The notes beneath the pieces are model-generated. The model worked only from the letters and a program-made list of their open reading frames with translations. It searched no databases and was not told where the DNA came from. The translations under genes were made by a program, and so were the position numbers. This document shows, in pieces, positions 1-8,974 of a DNA stretch of 64,000 nt (the stretch's first letter is position 1; every line of letters starts with the position of its first letter). The stretch spans positions 558,001 through 622,000 of the forward strand of contig CALRMU020000001.1 in NCBI GenBank assembly GCA_943369295.1, given 5' to 3'. Source of the DNA: JAKRSE01 sp943369295. GTDB lineage: Bacteria; Armatimonadota; Fimbriimonadia; Fimbriimonadales; Fimbriimonadaceae.

Positions 1-2
1 AT

Positions 3-455
3 GACCGGAGCGCAGAGGAGATTTACCGTCAGTACCAAAAGCGGGTAAGGACGGAAAAACTGATTGATGCCATGCCACGCATTGAAAGCAAAGGGTTTGC
101 CGGCAGCAAAGCCTGCATGACCTGTCATGCCGATGCGGGTGAAGTCTGGAAGAATTCCGCCCACGCAGGTGCCCTGAAAACTCTTGAAGACGATTACGCT
201 GACCGCGACCCTGAGTGCATCAGCTGCCATGTTGTCGGGCAGGACAAGACCAAGGGATTCAAGAGCCGCGACTTGACGGCTCACCTTGCTGATGTGGGCT
301 GCGAATCATGCCACGGGCCCGGGGCTGACCATGCCGCCGCTCCGATGAAGAAGAAGATGCCCAAGGCAGGGGAGAAATCCTGCATGACCTGCCACACGCC
401 GGAGCACAGCCCGAATTTCAGCTTTGAAGAGTACTGGCCCCGAATCGCTCACTAA
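3..455 (+). CDS. Multihaem cytochrome c, C-terminal part (cut by window edge)
   Basis: The frame is open from the first bases of the window, so the true start lies outside; the ATG at 72 is probably internal. The visible 150 residues hold four CxxCH haem-binding motifs (CMTCH, CISCH, CESCH, CMTCH), the hallmark of c-type cytochromes exported and matured outside the cytoplasm. The pattern of a CHAD/VWK segment, then CISCHVVG, then CESCHGPG, resembles the cytochrome c-554-like tail found on some UshA-type metallophosphatases. An electron-transfer role is inferred; the fusion partner cannot be seen. It is convergent with the ATPase gene on its right, 8 bases away. Confidence 0.8.
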   Translation, partial: DRSAEEIYRQYQKRVRTEKLIDAMPRIESKGFAGSKACMTCHADAGEVWKNSAHAGALKTLEDDYADRDPECISCHVVGQDKTKGFKSRDLTAHLADVGCESCHGPGADHAAAPMKKKMPKAGEKSCMTCHTPEHSPNFSFEEYWPRIAH

Positions 456-463
456 GCTGCGGC

Positions 464-2146
464 TTAGTTAATGCCCTTGGATTCGAAGTCCATACCCTTA
501 TCAGCCTTCACCGGCTTGACGGCAGAGACACTTTCCGGCTCGACATCAATCAGCTTCAGCCAGTCATCCAGCAGGTCCGACTTGGGGAAGATTTCGTTCT
601 CGCTAAACTCTGCCTTGAGGGCGTCCTTCAGGTCGTCCAATCTGACACCATGGTCCACTGATGGCTCGCTGATGGCACGGCGGATAGCGGAGTGCTTGGC
701 TCGGTCCACCACTGATTTGATGAGGGCGCCTGAAACCATGTCCTTCCAATAAAGAACTTGATTGCCTCCGTTTCGGTAGAAGACGCGCAGGAATTCTGTC
801 TCTGAAGTTTCTCGCCAAAGGTGAGCCAATGCCCCTTCGATCAATCCAACTCTGGCGCAGGATGGCTCGCCATCATGCTCCTTCACCAAATCGGCATCTA
901 GCGGCATTGAAGGGCTGAGATAAAGGGAAAGAATCTCCTTCGAGGCGTCTCGATCCGGGCGACGGATCTTGATCTTGCGATCGATTCGCTCTGGTCTAAG
1001 AATCGCGGGGTCGATGTAGTCTGGCCTGTTGCTGGTGAGCACGACCACGACATTCTCCAAGCTGACCAAGCCATCCATCTCGGCGTTGAACTGAGGGACG
1101 ACAGTGTTGCTGATGTTCATCCAGCGACCGCCAGATCTGGTGCGGAGGATGGATTCGGCCTCATCGATGAAAATGACAACCAGCCGCCCTTCCTTGGCTT
1201 TGGAACGAGCGGTGGCGAAGATTTCTCTCACCATGCGCTCGGTCTCACCCAGCCACATGTTCAGAATCTTGGGTCCCGAAATGTGCAGGAAACACTCCTT
1301 GACTTCACGGCCAGTTCTCTCTGAGTAATCCTTGGCGAGGTTATAGGCAATCGCCTTTCCGATGAGGGTTTTTCCACAGCCAGGAGGGCCGTAAAGGAGG
1401 ATGCCCTTGACCGGCTTTTTATCGAACTTTGCGTAGAGCTCAGGGTAGAGCAGGGGCTGCTCAATGGTCTCTTTGATGAGGGTGATGGCTTCTTCCTGAC
1501 CACCGACTGATGACCAGGGAGTCTCCGGAATCTCTTCGATGAAGTAGTCCTGAACTTCCTCTTTTGGAAAGTGTTCCAGGGCAAGACGGCCAGTGGCGTC
1601 GAGGCGAATCTCGTCTCCTGCCTTGATTTCGGCCTCCTTCAGAACCTCGGCTCGACCAATGAGGCGCGATGAGCCTCCCTGACTCTCGCTCCCGACCTTG
1701 AGTCGGCCGTCAGAGAGTGAATCAATCACTTTGATGAGGTTTCCGTTGCCGCCATCGTCAATGACCCCGACCACGGCATAGGCTTCGTTGAGCCTGACCC
1801 GCGAACCCGGCTTGAGGCCTGTGGTATCGACATGAGGGTCCAGAGCGGCGATGTATTCCGTGTCGCCCATCACCACCGATGCCAGGCCCTCTTCTTCGAT
1901 CAGGCGCAGGAAGACACCGATTCTGTGGGCTGGCTGGGTGAGCTTTTCGTAGGCTTCCTGGTAGGCGTTGAGGGCCTCTTCCTGCGCTTGAGACTCCTTC
2001 TCCTTTTGCCTGACCACCGTCTTGAGTGCGCTGATCGTCGCTGCTGCCTTGGCGTCGTTCGGCATCAGCTTTTCGAGTCGGTCGATCAGCTCTTGAATTT
2101 GGCGGTCAGAGGCGCTGCCCGAAGAATCGGGAGGGAGGGAAGCCAT
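464..2146 (-). CDS. Proteasome-associated AAA ATPase (Mpa/ARC type)
   Basis: A 560-residue hexameric AAA+ unfoldase of the Mpa/ARC family, which in Actinobacteria feeds pupylated proteins to the 20S proteasome. Visible order: N-terminal helical, coiled-coil-like segment (about 15-75), OB-like beta region (75-190), then AAA module with Walker A GPPGCGKT at 253-260, Walker B VVIFIDEAE at 323-331 and an SRH-like segment with NRPDYIDPAILRPERIDRKI. The C terminus ends FESKGIN and lacks the GQYL-type tail that docks Mpa on the proteasome. No pup, pafA, dop or prcBA is present in the window. A TAGGAT -10 box 6 bases before the ATG suggests a leaderless transcript. Confidence 0.85.
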   Translation of the reverse strand: MASLPPDSSGSASDRQIQELIDRLEKLMPNDAKAAATISALKTVVRQKEKESQAQEEALNAYQEAYEKLTQPAHRIGVFLRLIEEEGLASVVMGDTEYIAALDPHVDTTGLKPGSRVRLNEAYAVVGVIDDGGNGNLIKVIDSLSDGRLKVGSESQGGSSRLIGRAEVLKEAEIKAGDEIRLDATGRLALEHFPKEEVQDYFIEEIPETPWSSVGGQEEAITLIKETIEQPLLYPELYAKFDKKPVKGILLYGPPGCGKTLIGKAIAYNLAKDYSERTGREVKECFLHISGPKILNMWLGETERMVREIFATARSKAKEGRLVVIFIDEAESILRTRSGGRWMNISNTVVPQFNAEMDGLVSLENVVVVLTSNRPDYIDPAILRPERIDRKIKIRRPDRDASKEILSLYLSPSMPLDADLVKEHDGEPSCARVGLIEGALAHLWRETSETEFLRVFYRNGGNQVLYWKDMVSGALIKSVVDRAKHSAIRRAISEPSVDHGVRLDDLKDALKAEFSENEIFPKSDLLDDWLKLIDVEPESVSAVKPVKADKGMDFESKGIN

Positions 2147-2632
2147 TGTTTAATCCTACGCTTTTGTGGAGCTTTATGGTCCAGCGGAGTGGGCATGTTC
2201 GGGTTGCATGTTGAAGATGGCAGAGGGGTCAGAGCCGGTCAGCTTGTTTTGGATCAGACCTGATCATGGCTCAGGGAGCGGTGGCACCCTTACCAGTAGA
2301 GTGCGAGTCCGGGTGCCACTGGTCCGTGACCAGTGGAAAATGTTCACTGCTGAAGCTTTGGTCTAAGTTGGCCCCAAATTTCCGTTGAATGGCCGGTCCA
2401 GAAGATTTTCGCTAACTGATCGGGGTGATTCAAACCGTCGGCTGCTCCCAAAGAATTTGTGCCAATGACAACGCCAGTGCTGTCAGTGAGTGATTTCTAC
2501 TGCAGGCTCTTTTCTACCAGCGGTGAGCAGTCGTCTGATTAAGTCTGAGGTCTTGGCTTGCACTGGGGCTGCCAGGGGCACAGTCCGAGAACTATCGAAA
2601 TTGTGCGGCTGTCCTTCTCTAAGATCAAGAAC
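2147..2632. repeat. 486-base gap with two triloop palindromes
   Basis: No convincing gene is visible here. 2265-2283 is a degraded hairpin (CATGGCTC, loop AGG, GAGCGGTG) followed by GCACCC. 2316-2336 is a perfect 9-bp hairpin, CCACTGGTC, loop CGT, GACCAGTGG, preceded by GGGTG. The pair has the same layout as those at 23569-23666 and 45420-45489 (a CACGGCTC-type hairpin, then a CACTGG-type hairpin). The remainder, 2340-2632, shows nothing I recognise and no clear terminator for the pilus operon. Confidence 0.6.
2153..2158 (-). promoter_or_regulatory. Putative -10 box of the Mpa/ARC-like gene
   Basis: TAGGAT on the minus strand ends 6 bases before the ATG, so transcription would begin at or next to the start codon. 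No Shine-Dalgarno sequence is present. Confidence 0.4.
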
Positions 2633-3046
2633 CTAATAACCGCTATAGGGGCGGCCTTCTAGATCATTGCCACTCGCGGAGCTCGTCACTGTCCCCGATG
2701 AGGCAGTGTAGGTGAAGGCACTGCCCGAAACTGGATCGTTGTTGACCACCTGCAGATAAGGGCCCCTGAATCGTGCAGCGGTGAGAGTCCGAGTCGAGCC
2801 GCCCGGCACCTGGCACTGGGCAGGAGCCGAAGTGTCATCCAAATGGGTCAGGTTGGTGGGGTAGCAGCCTGTGTCGCTGAGAAAGGCAAAGAGTCCGCTG
2901 CGCACCACTCTCAGGTCCGTTCTGAGAGCGCTTTCTTTGGCACGGCGATGGCCTAGACGAAAGTTGGGGACAGCAATCGCCAGAAGCATGGCAATGATCA
3001 GGATCGTGATCATCAGCTCAATCAGGGTAAAGGCTCGGCGATTCAT
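2633..3046 (-). CDS. Type II secretion/type IV pilus pseudopilin (third of three)
   Basis: A 137-residue prepilin-like protein with leader MNRRA, then FTLIELMITILIIAMLLAIAVP, the hydrophobic class III signal helix processed by prepilin peptidase. The residue before the cleavage point is alanine, not the usual glycine. The body is homologous to the two upstream pseudopilins: DTGCYP near the middle, a second cysteine, RFRGPYL, DPVSG and a SSASGNDLEG-YSGY ending. It starts 6 bases after the previous gene stops and is the last gene of the leftward pilus operon. A minor-pilin or GspG-like role is inferred. Confidence 0.82.
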   Translation of the reverse strand: MNRRAFTLIELMITILIIAMLLAIAVPNFRLGHRRAKESALRTDLRVVRSGLFAFLSDTGCYPTNLTHLDDTSAPAQCQVPGGSTRTLTAARFRGPYLQVVNNDPVSGSAFTYTASSGTVTSSASGNDLEGRPYSGY

Positions 3047-3052
3047 GGCAGG

Positions 3053-3481
3053 TCAATAGGTGGAAAAGGCATTGCCTGCCAGGTCATTTCCAGATGCTGA
3101 AGATCGAACAGTTCCCACAGATCCCGCCGCGACCGAGTAAGTCAGGGCCCGGCCGCTTACCGAATCCTCAGGGAGATAGGGGAGATAGGGACCCTGAAAT
3201 GTCGCAGAATCCAAAGCTCTACTGGCTCCGCTGAGATTGATGCAGGATGAAGGCCCGGTGGATGTCGTCAGGGCTGACAAGGCACTAGGAAAGCAGCCCG
3301 TATCCCCATAAAAAGAAGAGAGAGCCGCCCTCGTCAAAGCCAGATCATTGCGAAGAGCCCGCTCTTTGCCACGCCGCATGTTTGTGGCGAAGTTCGGGGC
3401 AGCAATCGACATCAGAACTGCGATCACCGCCACGACGATGAGCACCTCGATCAAGCTGAAGCCCTTGTTAGTAGGTGGAAT
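3053..3481 (-). CDS. Pseudopilin (second of three), non-canonical start
   Basis: The mature helix FSLIEVLIVVAVIAVLMSIA follows a prepilin site KG|F, so translation must begin upstream of codon 3454 (TTG), which would delete the leader. No ATG, GTG or TTG occurs in frame for at least 60 bases upstream. The best candidate is ATT at 3481-3479, giving leader xPPTNKG; a GGGGAG stretch lies 6 bases before it, inside the end of the upstream gene. The resulting protein is about 142 residues, overlaps the upstream gene by 14 bases, and shares the DTGC-P, GPYLP, DSVSGRALTY and SSASGNDLAG pattern with its two paralogues. Alternative: expression by ribosomal re-initiation or frameshift. Confidence 0.7.
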   Translation of the reverse strand: MPPTNKGFSLIEVLIVVAVIAVLMSIAAPNFATNMRRGKERALRNDLALTRAALSSFYGDTGCFPSALSALTTSTGPSSCINLSGASRALDSATFQGPYLPYLPEDSVSGRALTYSVAAGSVGTVRSSASGNDLAGNAFSTY

Positions 3482-3893
3482 AAGCCACTCCCCGGCTGTC
3501 GGTTCCCGAAGCGCTGCTGGTGATTCGGCCTTGAGTGGTTGAAGGCGAATAGTTGAAGCTATCGTCAGATACTGGGTCCGATTCTAGGAAAGGCAGGTAG
3601 GGACCTCGGAATCGGGCGGGATCTAGAACTACCTCGTTGCCCGATCTGTCGATGCACTCACTGGGCGGCACCGCGACAGTCAAATCTGTCAGGGCAGCCG
3701 GATGGCAGCCAAGATCTAGTGAAAATGAACTTGCGGCGGCTCGCACCGTGGCCAAGTGTCCTCGCAGAGCTTCTTCCCTGCTCGTCATTCCCAGTCCACG
3801 AATTGAAGGCAGGGCAATGGTAAGCAGCACCGCGATCAATGCGACCGAGGTGACAAGCTCCATCATGGTGAACCCTTTGCAAGCCTTCGTCAA
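3468..3893 (-). CDS. Pseudopilin (first of three)
   Basis: A 141-residue prepilin-like protein, leader MTKACKG followed by FTMMELVTSVALIAVLLTIALP, with the canonical glycine before phenylalanine and glutamate at +5. A DLGCHP motif and second cysteine, RFRGPYLPFL, DPVSDDSFNY and SSASGTDSRG-YSTY link it to the next two genes, so the three are a tandem family. It follows pilC by about 30 bases in the leftward operon. The TAA stop lies within the apparent start region of the next pseudopilin. Confidence 0.85.
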   Translation of the reverse strand: MTKACKGFTMMELVTSVALIAVLLTIALPSIRGLGMTSREEALRGHLATVRAAASSFSLDLGCHPAALTDLTVAVPPSECIDRSGNEVVLDPARFRGPYLPFLESDPVSDDSFNYSPSTTQGRITSSASGTDSRGVAYSTY

Positions 3894-3922
3894 GTGAACT
3901 TCCTATTCCTAAAGTCGGAAGG

Positions 3923-5170
3923 TCACTTGACGTTCTGCAGGACAGAGAAGAGGGGGCTGATGAGTGAGAAGGTGATGAGCCCGATCACGCCACCCATGAC
4001 CAAAATCATCATGGGCTCGAAGATGCTCATGAGTGATTTGAGCCTGGCGTCGGCCTGAGTCTCCATCTCTTCTGAGGCGCGGGAAATCAGCCTTGCCATC
4101 TGGCCAGTCTTCTCGCCGACCGCCATCATCTGAACGATGGTGGGGGGCAGAACTCCACTGGCTTTGAAGGAATCGCTCAGCATTCCGCCTTTTTCAACGT
4201 CAGCCAAGGCTCGCTCCGTAGCCACCAGCACTTCGGGGTCTCCGGCCACTCTTCCTGAGTGCATCAGAGCGGTAAGAAGGGGCACCCCACCAGCCATCAG
4301 CGAGCTAAGGGTTTGCAGCATGCGGGCGACAGAAAGCTGCCTCAGCACCTTGCCCAAAATGGGGATTCTTCGTGACAGCCACAGAATCTGCCGGTTGACA
4401 GTGGGGTTCTTGATGGCCAGGTAAGTGCCAACTCCGAAGGCAGCGATTCCGACCAGGAACAGCAGAGGCTTGGATGTGGCAGCAGTCCCAAAATCCATGA
4501 GAAGCTGGGTCGTCATGGGGGGCTTGATGTTCATGCCCTGAAAGGTTTCGGCAAACCTTGGCATGATAAAGAAGACCAAGGCGAAGACTGTCAGGCCAGC
4601 CACGGCCAAAAGAATGGCAGGATAGATGAGGGCGTTGACGAGCTTGGCCTTAAGTGCCACCGATCGCTCTAGATAGTTCGCGGCGGCGGCTAAGGCTCTG
4701 TCTAGCTTGCCGCTTTCTTCACCCACGCTGACAATGTCGCAGATGATTCCGCTGAAAGTATCGGGAGCAGCCTTGAGCGCCTGACCCAAGGTTCTTCCTT
4801 TCAAGACCTCTCCTGCCACCTTGTCAATGTCTTCTCTCAGTTCAACTGATTCGACACCCGTTGAAGCGGCCTGAAGGCTCTCATAAAATGGGACACCTGA
4901 CTCGCACATGACGGCCAGATTTCTTAGGACAGTAGCAACGTCTGAAGTTTTGGGCTTCTTTCGCCCGAACTTGACCTTGGCCAGATTCAGCTTGGGCTTG
5001 GATGATTCTGAGTTTCCATCTCTTTGATTGATGAGAGGAATGATGGAAATGACTGTGTCGCCTTGGGAAGAAAGACGGCTCTCGGCTTCTTCCGGAGAAG
5101 CAGCCATGAGCTCTCCTTCCTTGGTCTTTCCAGACCGGTCCATCACCCTGAACTTGTAGGCTGCGCTCAT
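3923..5170 (-). CDS. pilC: Inner-membrane platform protein PilC/GspF
   Basis: A 415-residue polytopic protein of the T2SSF family: soluble N domain, then two repeated T2SSF domains each ending in transmembrane helices (about 170-215, 220-250 and a C-terminal helix ending SLISPLFSVLQNVK). Motifs such as FARQL-like VARMLQTLSSLMAGGVPLLTAL and GEESGKLDRAL / GEKTGQMARLI, present once per repeat, are diagnostic. It is the platform that couples the PilB motor to pilus or pseudopilus assembly. It abuts pilB, sharing the A of the stop/start. Confidence 0.93.
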   Translation of the reverse strand: MSAAYKFRVMDRSGKTKEGELMAASPEEAESRLSSQGDTVISIIPLINQRDGNSESSKPKLNLAKVKFGRKKPKTSDVATVLRNLAVMCESGVPFYESLQAASTGVESVELREDIDKVAGEVLKGRTLGQALKAAPDTFSGIICDIVSVGEESGKLDRALAAAANYLERSVALKAKLVNALIYPAILLAVAGLTVFALVFFIMPRFAETFQGMNIKPPMTTQLLMDFGTAATSKPLLFLVGIAAFGVGTYLAIKNPTVNRQILWLSRRIPILGKVLRQLSVARMLQTLSSLMAGGVPLLTALMHSGRVAGDPEVLVATERALADVEKGGMLSDSFKASGVLPPTIVQMMAVGEKTGQMARLISRASEEMETQADARLKSLMSIFEPMMILVMGGVIGLITFSLISPLFSVLQNVK

Positions 5171-6879
5171 TAGTTCTGCTCCTCAGGCGAGACTCTCAAA
5201 ACTTCATCAACCGAGGTCAAGCCGGACAAGACCTTGGCAACGGCGTCGTCTCTCAATCCCTTCATGCCTTCCGCTCTCGATGCCTCTGCCACTTCGCTTC
5301 CGGGAGCGTTGCTGTATATGAGCTTGCGGATCGAAGGGGTGATCTTCATCACTTCATAGATGCCGAGTCGGCCCTTGTAGCCAGAATCAGAACAGAACTC
5401 GCATCCGTGCCCCTTGACGTAGTCGTGGTCGTGGGGCAGGCCAAGCTTGTCCAGAATGTTCTTCTCTGGCTTGTAAGAATCCTTGCACTTGGTGCAGATC
5501 TTTCTGACCAGCCGCTGGGCAACGCTGCAGGTGACCGAGCTTCCGACAAGGAAGGGTTCGATGCCCATTTCAACCAATCGGATGATCGCACCTGCCGCAT
5601 CGTTCGAGTGGATTGAGGTCAAGACCAAGTGGCCAGTCAAGGCAGCTTCAATGGCGGTTCCGGCCGTTTCGGGGTCTCGCGATTCTCCAACGAGGATGAC
5701 GTCAGGGTCGGCACGCAGCATGGCACGCAGACCGCGTGCAAAGGTCAACCCGGCCGCCGTGTTGACGTTGCCCTGAATAATGCCGTCCAGCCGATACTCA
5801 ACCGGATCTTCGATTGTGATGATGTGGCGATGAACTTCGTTCAGGTGGTTGAGAATTGAATAAAGCGTTGTAGTTTTGCCTGAGCCGGTCGGGCCATTGA
5901 CCAGAATGAGGCCCTGGGGCATTTCGGCAATTTCGATGAGAGTCTCAAGGGCTTCTTTGGGGAAGCCGAGGTCAGAGAGCTTCATCGAGATGGCGTTCTT
6001 GTTGAGAACGCGGATGATGATTTTTTCGCCGTAAGCACTGGGGTAGGTGGCGACTCGGAGGTCAAAACTGCCCTCCTGCATGTACATAGTGATTCGCCCG
6101 TCCTGAGGGATTCTGCGCTCGGCGATATCCAGGCCGGCGATGACTTTGAGTCGGGAGCAGAGGGCGCGATGGATATCTTTCGGCACCTGCATGATTTCCT
6201 GCAGAAGGCCATCGACTCGCAGTCGGACCCGAACGAGCTTTTCGGCTGGTTCGATATGAATGTCGCTCGCTCCGATCTTGACGGCGCGGGCAATAAGGGC
6301 GTTGGCCAGCTTGATGGCGGGGGCGCTGTCGCCTTCCCCTCGCACATCCATGATGTGGGCCGCTTCGTCGTCTTCCTCAACCTGCTCCAGGTGGACAGTA
6401 TCTGAATCAAGTCCCCTGTACTCACCAATCAGGTTGGCGAGATCGTCGACGTTGCCGTAGACACGAATCAGGGCGCTTCGAATCTGTTCGAGCGAAGCCC
6501 AAAAGGGGTCGACCTCAACGCCCAGAGCCTGAGCGATTTCGTCAATCGCGTTCAGGTCAAGCGGGTTCATCATGGCTACGCTGGCAGCGTAGTCAGTGAT
6601 TTCAAGCGCGACTGCCATGCATCGGGTCGCCGTGGCTTGGGGCAGTTTGCGTGCAGTCGCAAAATCGAGATCTTGATCGTTGAGGTCAATGAAGGGAATC
6701 CCAGTCTGCTGGGCACGACAGACCATCCGATCTTTTTCGCTGAGGTAGCCGAGCCGCAGAAGAAGGTCGTCAACCTCTTCCGTGGCGTCCTTCCTCATCG
6801 AAAGAAGGTCGCTGAGTTGATCGGGAGAGACAAAGCCTCCCTCGATCAGGATTTCCTGCATTGAGCGTTCAACGTGCAT
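5170..6879 (-). CDS. pilB: Type IV pilus/T2SS assembly ATPase PilB/GspE
   Basis: A 569-residue cytoplasmic hexameric motor. The N-terminal 140 residues look like the MshEN/GspE N domain (helical repeats LIEGGFVSPDQLSDLL and RLGYLSEKD), a fold that binds cyclic di-GMP in some relatives. The core shows the Asp box TIEDPVEY (355-362), Walker A GPTGSGKTT (329-337), a Walker B-like DPDVILVGESRD (391-402) and a tetracysteine zinc site, C462-TK-C465 and C493-EF-C496. It overlaps the end of the secretin gene by 11 bases. No retraction ATPase pilT is in the window. Confidence 0.93.
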   Translation of the reverse strand: MHVERSMQEILIEGGFVSPDQLSDLLSMRKDATEEVDDLLLRLGYLSEKDRMVCRAQQTGIPFIDLNDQDLDFATARKLPQATATRCMAVALEITDYAASVAMMNPLDLNAIDEIAQALGVEVDPFWASLEQIRSALIRVYGNVDDLANLIGEYRGLDSDTVHLEQVEEDDEAAHIMDVRGEGDSAPAIKLANALIARAVKIGASDIHIEPAEKLVRVRLRVDGLLQEIMQVPKDIHRALCSRLKVIAGLDIAERRIPQDGRITMYMQEGSFDLRVATYPSAYGEKIIIRVLNKNAISMKLSDLGFPKEALETLIEIAEMPQGLILVNGPTGSGKTTTLYSILNHLNEVHRHIITIEDPVEYRLDGIIQGNVNTAAGLTFARGLRAMLRADPDVILVGESRDPETAGTAIEAALTGHLVLTSIHSNDAAGAIIRLVEMGIEPFLVGSSVTCSVAQRLVRKICTKCKDSYKPEKNILDKLGLPHDHDYVKGHGCEFCSDSGYKGRLGIYEVMKITPSIRKLIYSNAPGSEVAEASRAEGMKGLRDDAVAKVLSGLTSVDEVLRVSPEEQN

Positions 6880-8974
6880 TGGGCATCGTCACTGTGGGGG
6901 TAATCGTGATGATGATTTGGCTGGCGTTCTTCTGAGTTCGGGTTCTCTTGAAGAGCTCGCCAATGATGGGGATCTGAGAGATGAGAGGAACCTTTTGAAT
7001 GTTCTTTATCTCCTCTTCTCTAATCAGTCCGCCAAGAACGATGGTCTCGCCAGACTGGACTCGAAGAGTCGTCTGGGCTTCTCTGGTTGAAATTTGAGGG
7101 TAGCTGGCGCCGTTGACTTCGAGGAAGCTGGTGACGGCTGAAACCTGGGGGTAGAGGCTCATAGTGATCTCTTCCGCTGGGCTGACCGAGGCGCTGACCT
7201 GCAGGTAGATGCCGACCTTCTCTTCCTTCGGTGAGAAGATGGGGGTGTTGGCCTGGGTGTAGCCAACCAGGGTCGGGAAGTTGAGTCTCTGACCAATCAG
7301 GATGAAGGCCTTCTGGTTGTCCAAAACGCTGATGTTGGGCTGAGCAAGAATCTTGGCCTTGTCATCCTTTTCCATCGCACTGATGCGGGCCAGAATGGCT
7401 CCGGCAGAACGGTCGAAACTTCGGAAAGCGATGCCGCTTCCGCCTCTTTCCTGGAAGGTCTGATCACCGAAGTTCCAGGTCAAGCCTAGCTCCTTCATGG
7501 CGTCATCAGAGATGTCGAGGATGCGAACGGCAATGGCAACCTGGGGTCGGGCCACATCCAGCTGACCAGCCAAGACTCGGGCTGCCGCCACGCTGGCTTT
7601 GGTGCCTCGAAGCATAACAACGCGGCTTGTCGGGCTGCCGGATGAACCATCTCCCCCGCCCTGTTCCTGACCGTCTCCTTTCAGAATCCCCGTCGAGACG
7701 CCTGTGACGTTCTGGGTGTCTGCGGTGGAGAGCGATGGAATGTGCTGGCTGGGTCCAGCGCGGCTGACGAGCTCTTTCTCGTCGAAGGCGGCCTTGAGCA
7801 CAGAGACGACTTCATTGGCCGTCACATAGCTCAAGGTCAGAACTTCAATGTGGTCCAGCTTCGGATCGGCGGGAGGGCCAGCTGGAGTTTCTGTGACAGG
7901 TGCCGCCGGAGGAGCCGGGAATGCGGTCGCGTACTCGAGGGGATAGGCTTTCTGAAGCTCTTCGCCAGAAGCAACAACATAGGTGGAGCCAAGCTTGAGG
8001 TGCCGGAGTCCAGAAATGGCGCTGATATGGGTAAGAGCCTCAGCTAAAGGGACCTTGTTCAACCTAATGGTCAAAGTCCGGCTTACCTGAGAAAGAAGAA
8101 TGAGATTGATGCCAGTCTGCTCGCTCAGGGTCTGAATGACTTTCGAGAGCTCAAGATCGACAACATCAATCGTAACGATTTTCTGGCCAGGTTCCTGGCT
8201 TGCCGCTCGAGTTCGGCCTGGATTCGGCACGAGATCTTTTGCGGTCAAAGCTCCTGCGCCAGCAGGTGCCTTTGAGTCTGCTGAGCGAGTGGCTGGCAGG
8301 GCTGGAGCCGGGGGTACGGGAGGCAGTTTGACCTCGACCGCTGCACTCCTGGGGGTCGCAGGCTTAGCTGTGCCCTTGGCAGGAGCCTTCGAAACTGAGC
8401 CTTCATCTTTCGCGGCCGTCTTGATCGGGCTGGCAGATGGAACGGTATAGACCGCAGAACTGACGCTGGCCTTTGCCGGTGCTTCTGGCAGAGACTTGGG
8501 AGCCGGTTTTGGTTCGGCTTTGGGTTCCTGCTGGGCTGATGTCTGGGCTTGATTGGCCGATGCGGCGCCCTTTCCAGGGTCGGCCGCTGGCTTTACTGCA
8601 AAGGTCGCAAAGAGCCGATCCAGGGCGTTGTTAAAAGCTGCGTTTCTACCTTGAGGGGCCTCGGTGCTTTGAGGAACGCTGTTTGTCCTTGCCCTAGCGG
8701 TTGGCTTTGCTGGGGTTCTTGTCCCCCGGCCAATCGTGCCGGATAGCCCCGAAGGTCGGCTGGGATTAGTGCCGTTTAAGGCAAAAAGCACTCCAGGAAG
8801 TCCGGCCGGGTTCAAGGGGGCATAGCCATCTGCCGCCTCACGCTTGACCGAGCTTGTGCTTGGGCCACGACCAATCTGCCCTTTCAAAACAGGAAGGGGA
8901 TTGGTCAGTCGAGGGGTTTCATCCAGGCCAATGGCTTTGGATGTCATCCACAGGAATGTAAAGACTGCAGTCAT
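6869..8974 (-). CDS. pilQ: Outer-membrane secretin PilQ/GspD
   Basis: A 701-residue protein. The first 265 residues are low-complexity Pro/Ala/Lys-rich sequence. Then comes an STN/N0-type domain (KIVTIDVVDLELSKVIQTL), an N1-like segment (IEVLTLSYVTANEVVSVLKAAF) and a C-terminal secretin domain with LAQPNISVLDNQKAFILIGQ, VNGASYPQISTREAQTTLRV and GETIVLGGLIREEE. It forms the outer-membrane channel of the pilus or secretion machine, which supports a didermic cell. The signal peptide is weak (MTAVFTFLWMTSKAIGLDET). It overlaps the upstream pilP-like gene by 4 bases. Confidence 0.92.
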   Translation of the reverse strand: MTAVFTFLWMTSKAIGLDETPRLTNPLPVLKGQIGRGPSTSSVKREAADGYAPLNPAGLPGVLFALNGTNPSRPSGLSGTIGRGTRTPAKPTARARTNSVPQSTEAPQGRNAAFNNALDRLFATFAVKPAADPGKGAASANQAQTSAQQEPKAEPKPAPKSLPEAPAKASVSSAVYTVPSASPIKTAAKDEGSVSKAPAKGTAKPATPRSAAVEVKLPPVPPAPALPATRSADSKAPAGAGALTAKDLVPNPGRTRAASQEPGQKIVTIDVVDLELSKVIQTLSEQTGINLILLSQVSRTLTIRLNKVPLAEALTHISAISGLRHLKLGSTYVVASGEELQKAYPLEYATAFPAPPAAPVTETPAGPPADPKLDHIEVLTLSYVTANEVVSVLKAAFDEKELVSRAGPSQHIPSLSTADTQNVTGVSTGILKGDGQEQGGGDGSSGSPTSRVVMLRGTKASVAAARVLAGQLDVARPQVAIAVRILDISDDAMKELGLTWNFGDQTFQERGGSGIAFRSFDRSAGAILARISAMEKDDKAKILAQPNISVLDNQKAFILIGQRLNFPTLVGYTQANTPIFSPKEEKVGIYLQVSASVSPAEEITMSLYPQVSAVTSFLEVNGASYPQISTREAQTTLRVQSGETIVLGGLIREEEIKNIQKVPLISQIPIIGELFKRTRTQKNASQIIITITPTVTMPNAR

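Noticed and set aside
3053..3454. Pseudopilin starting at TTG 3454
   Set aside because: This would remove the leader and the processing site that are visible just upstream in the same frame.
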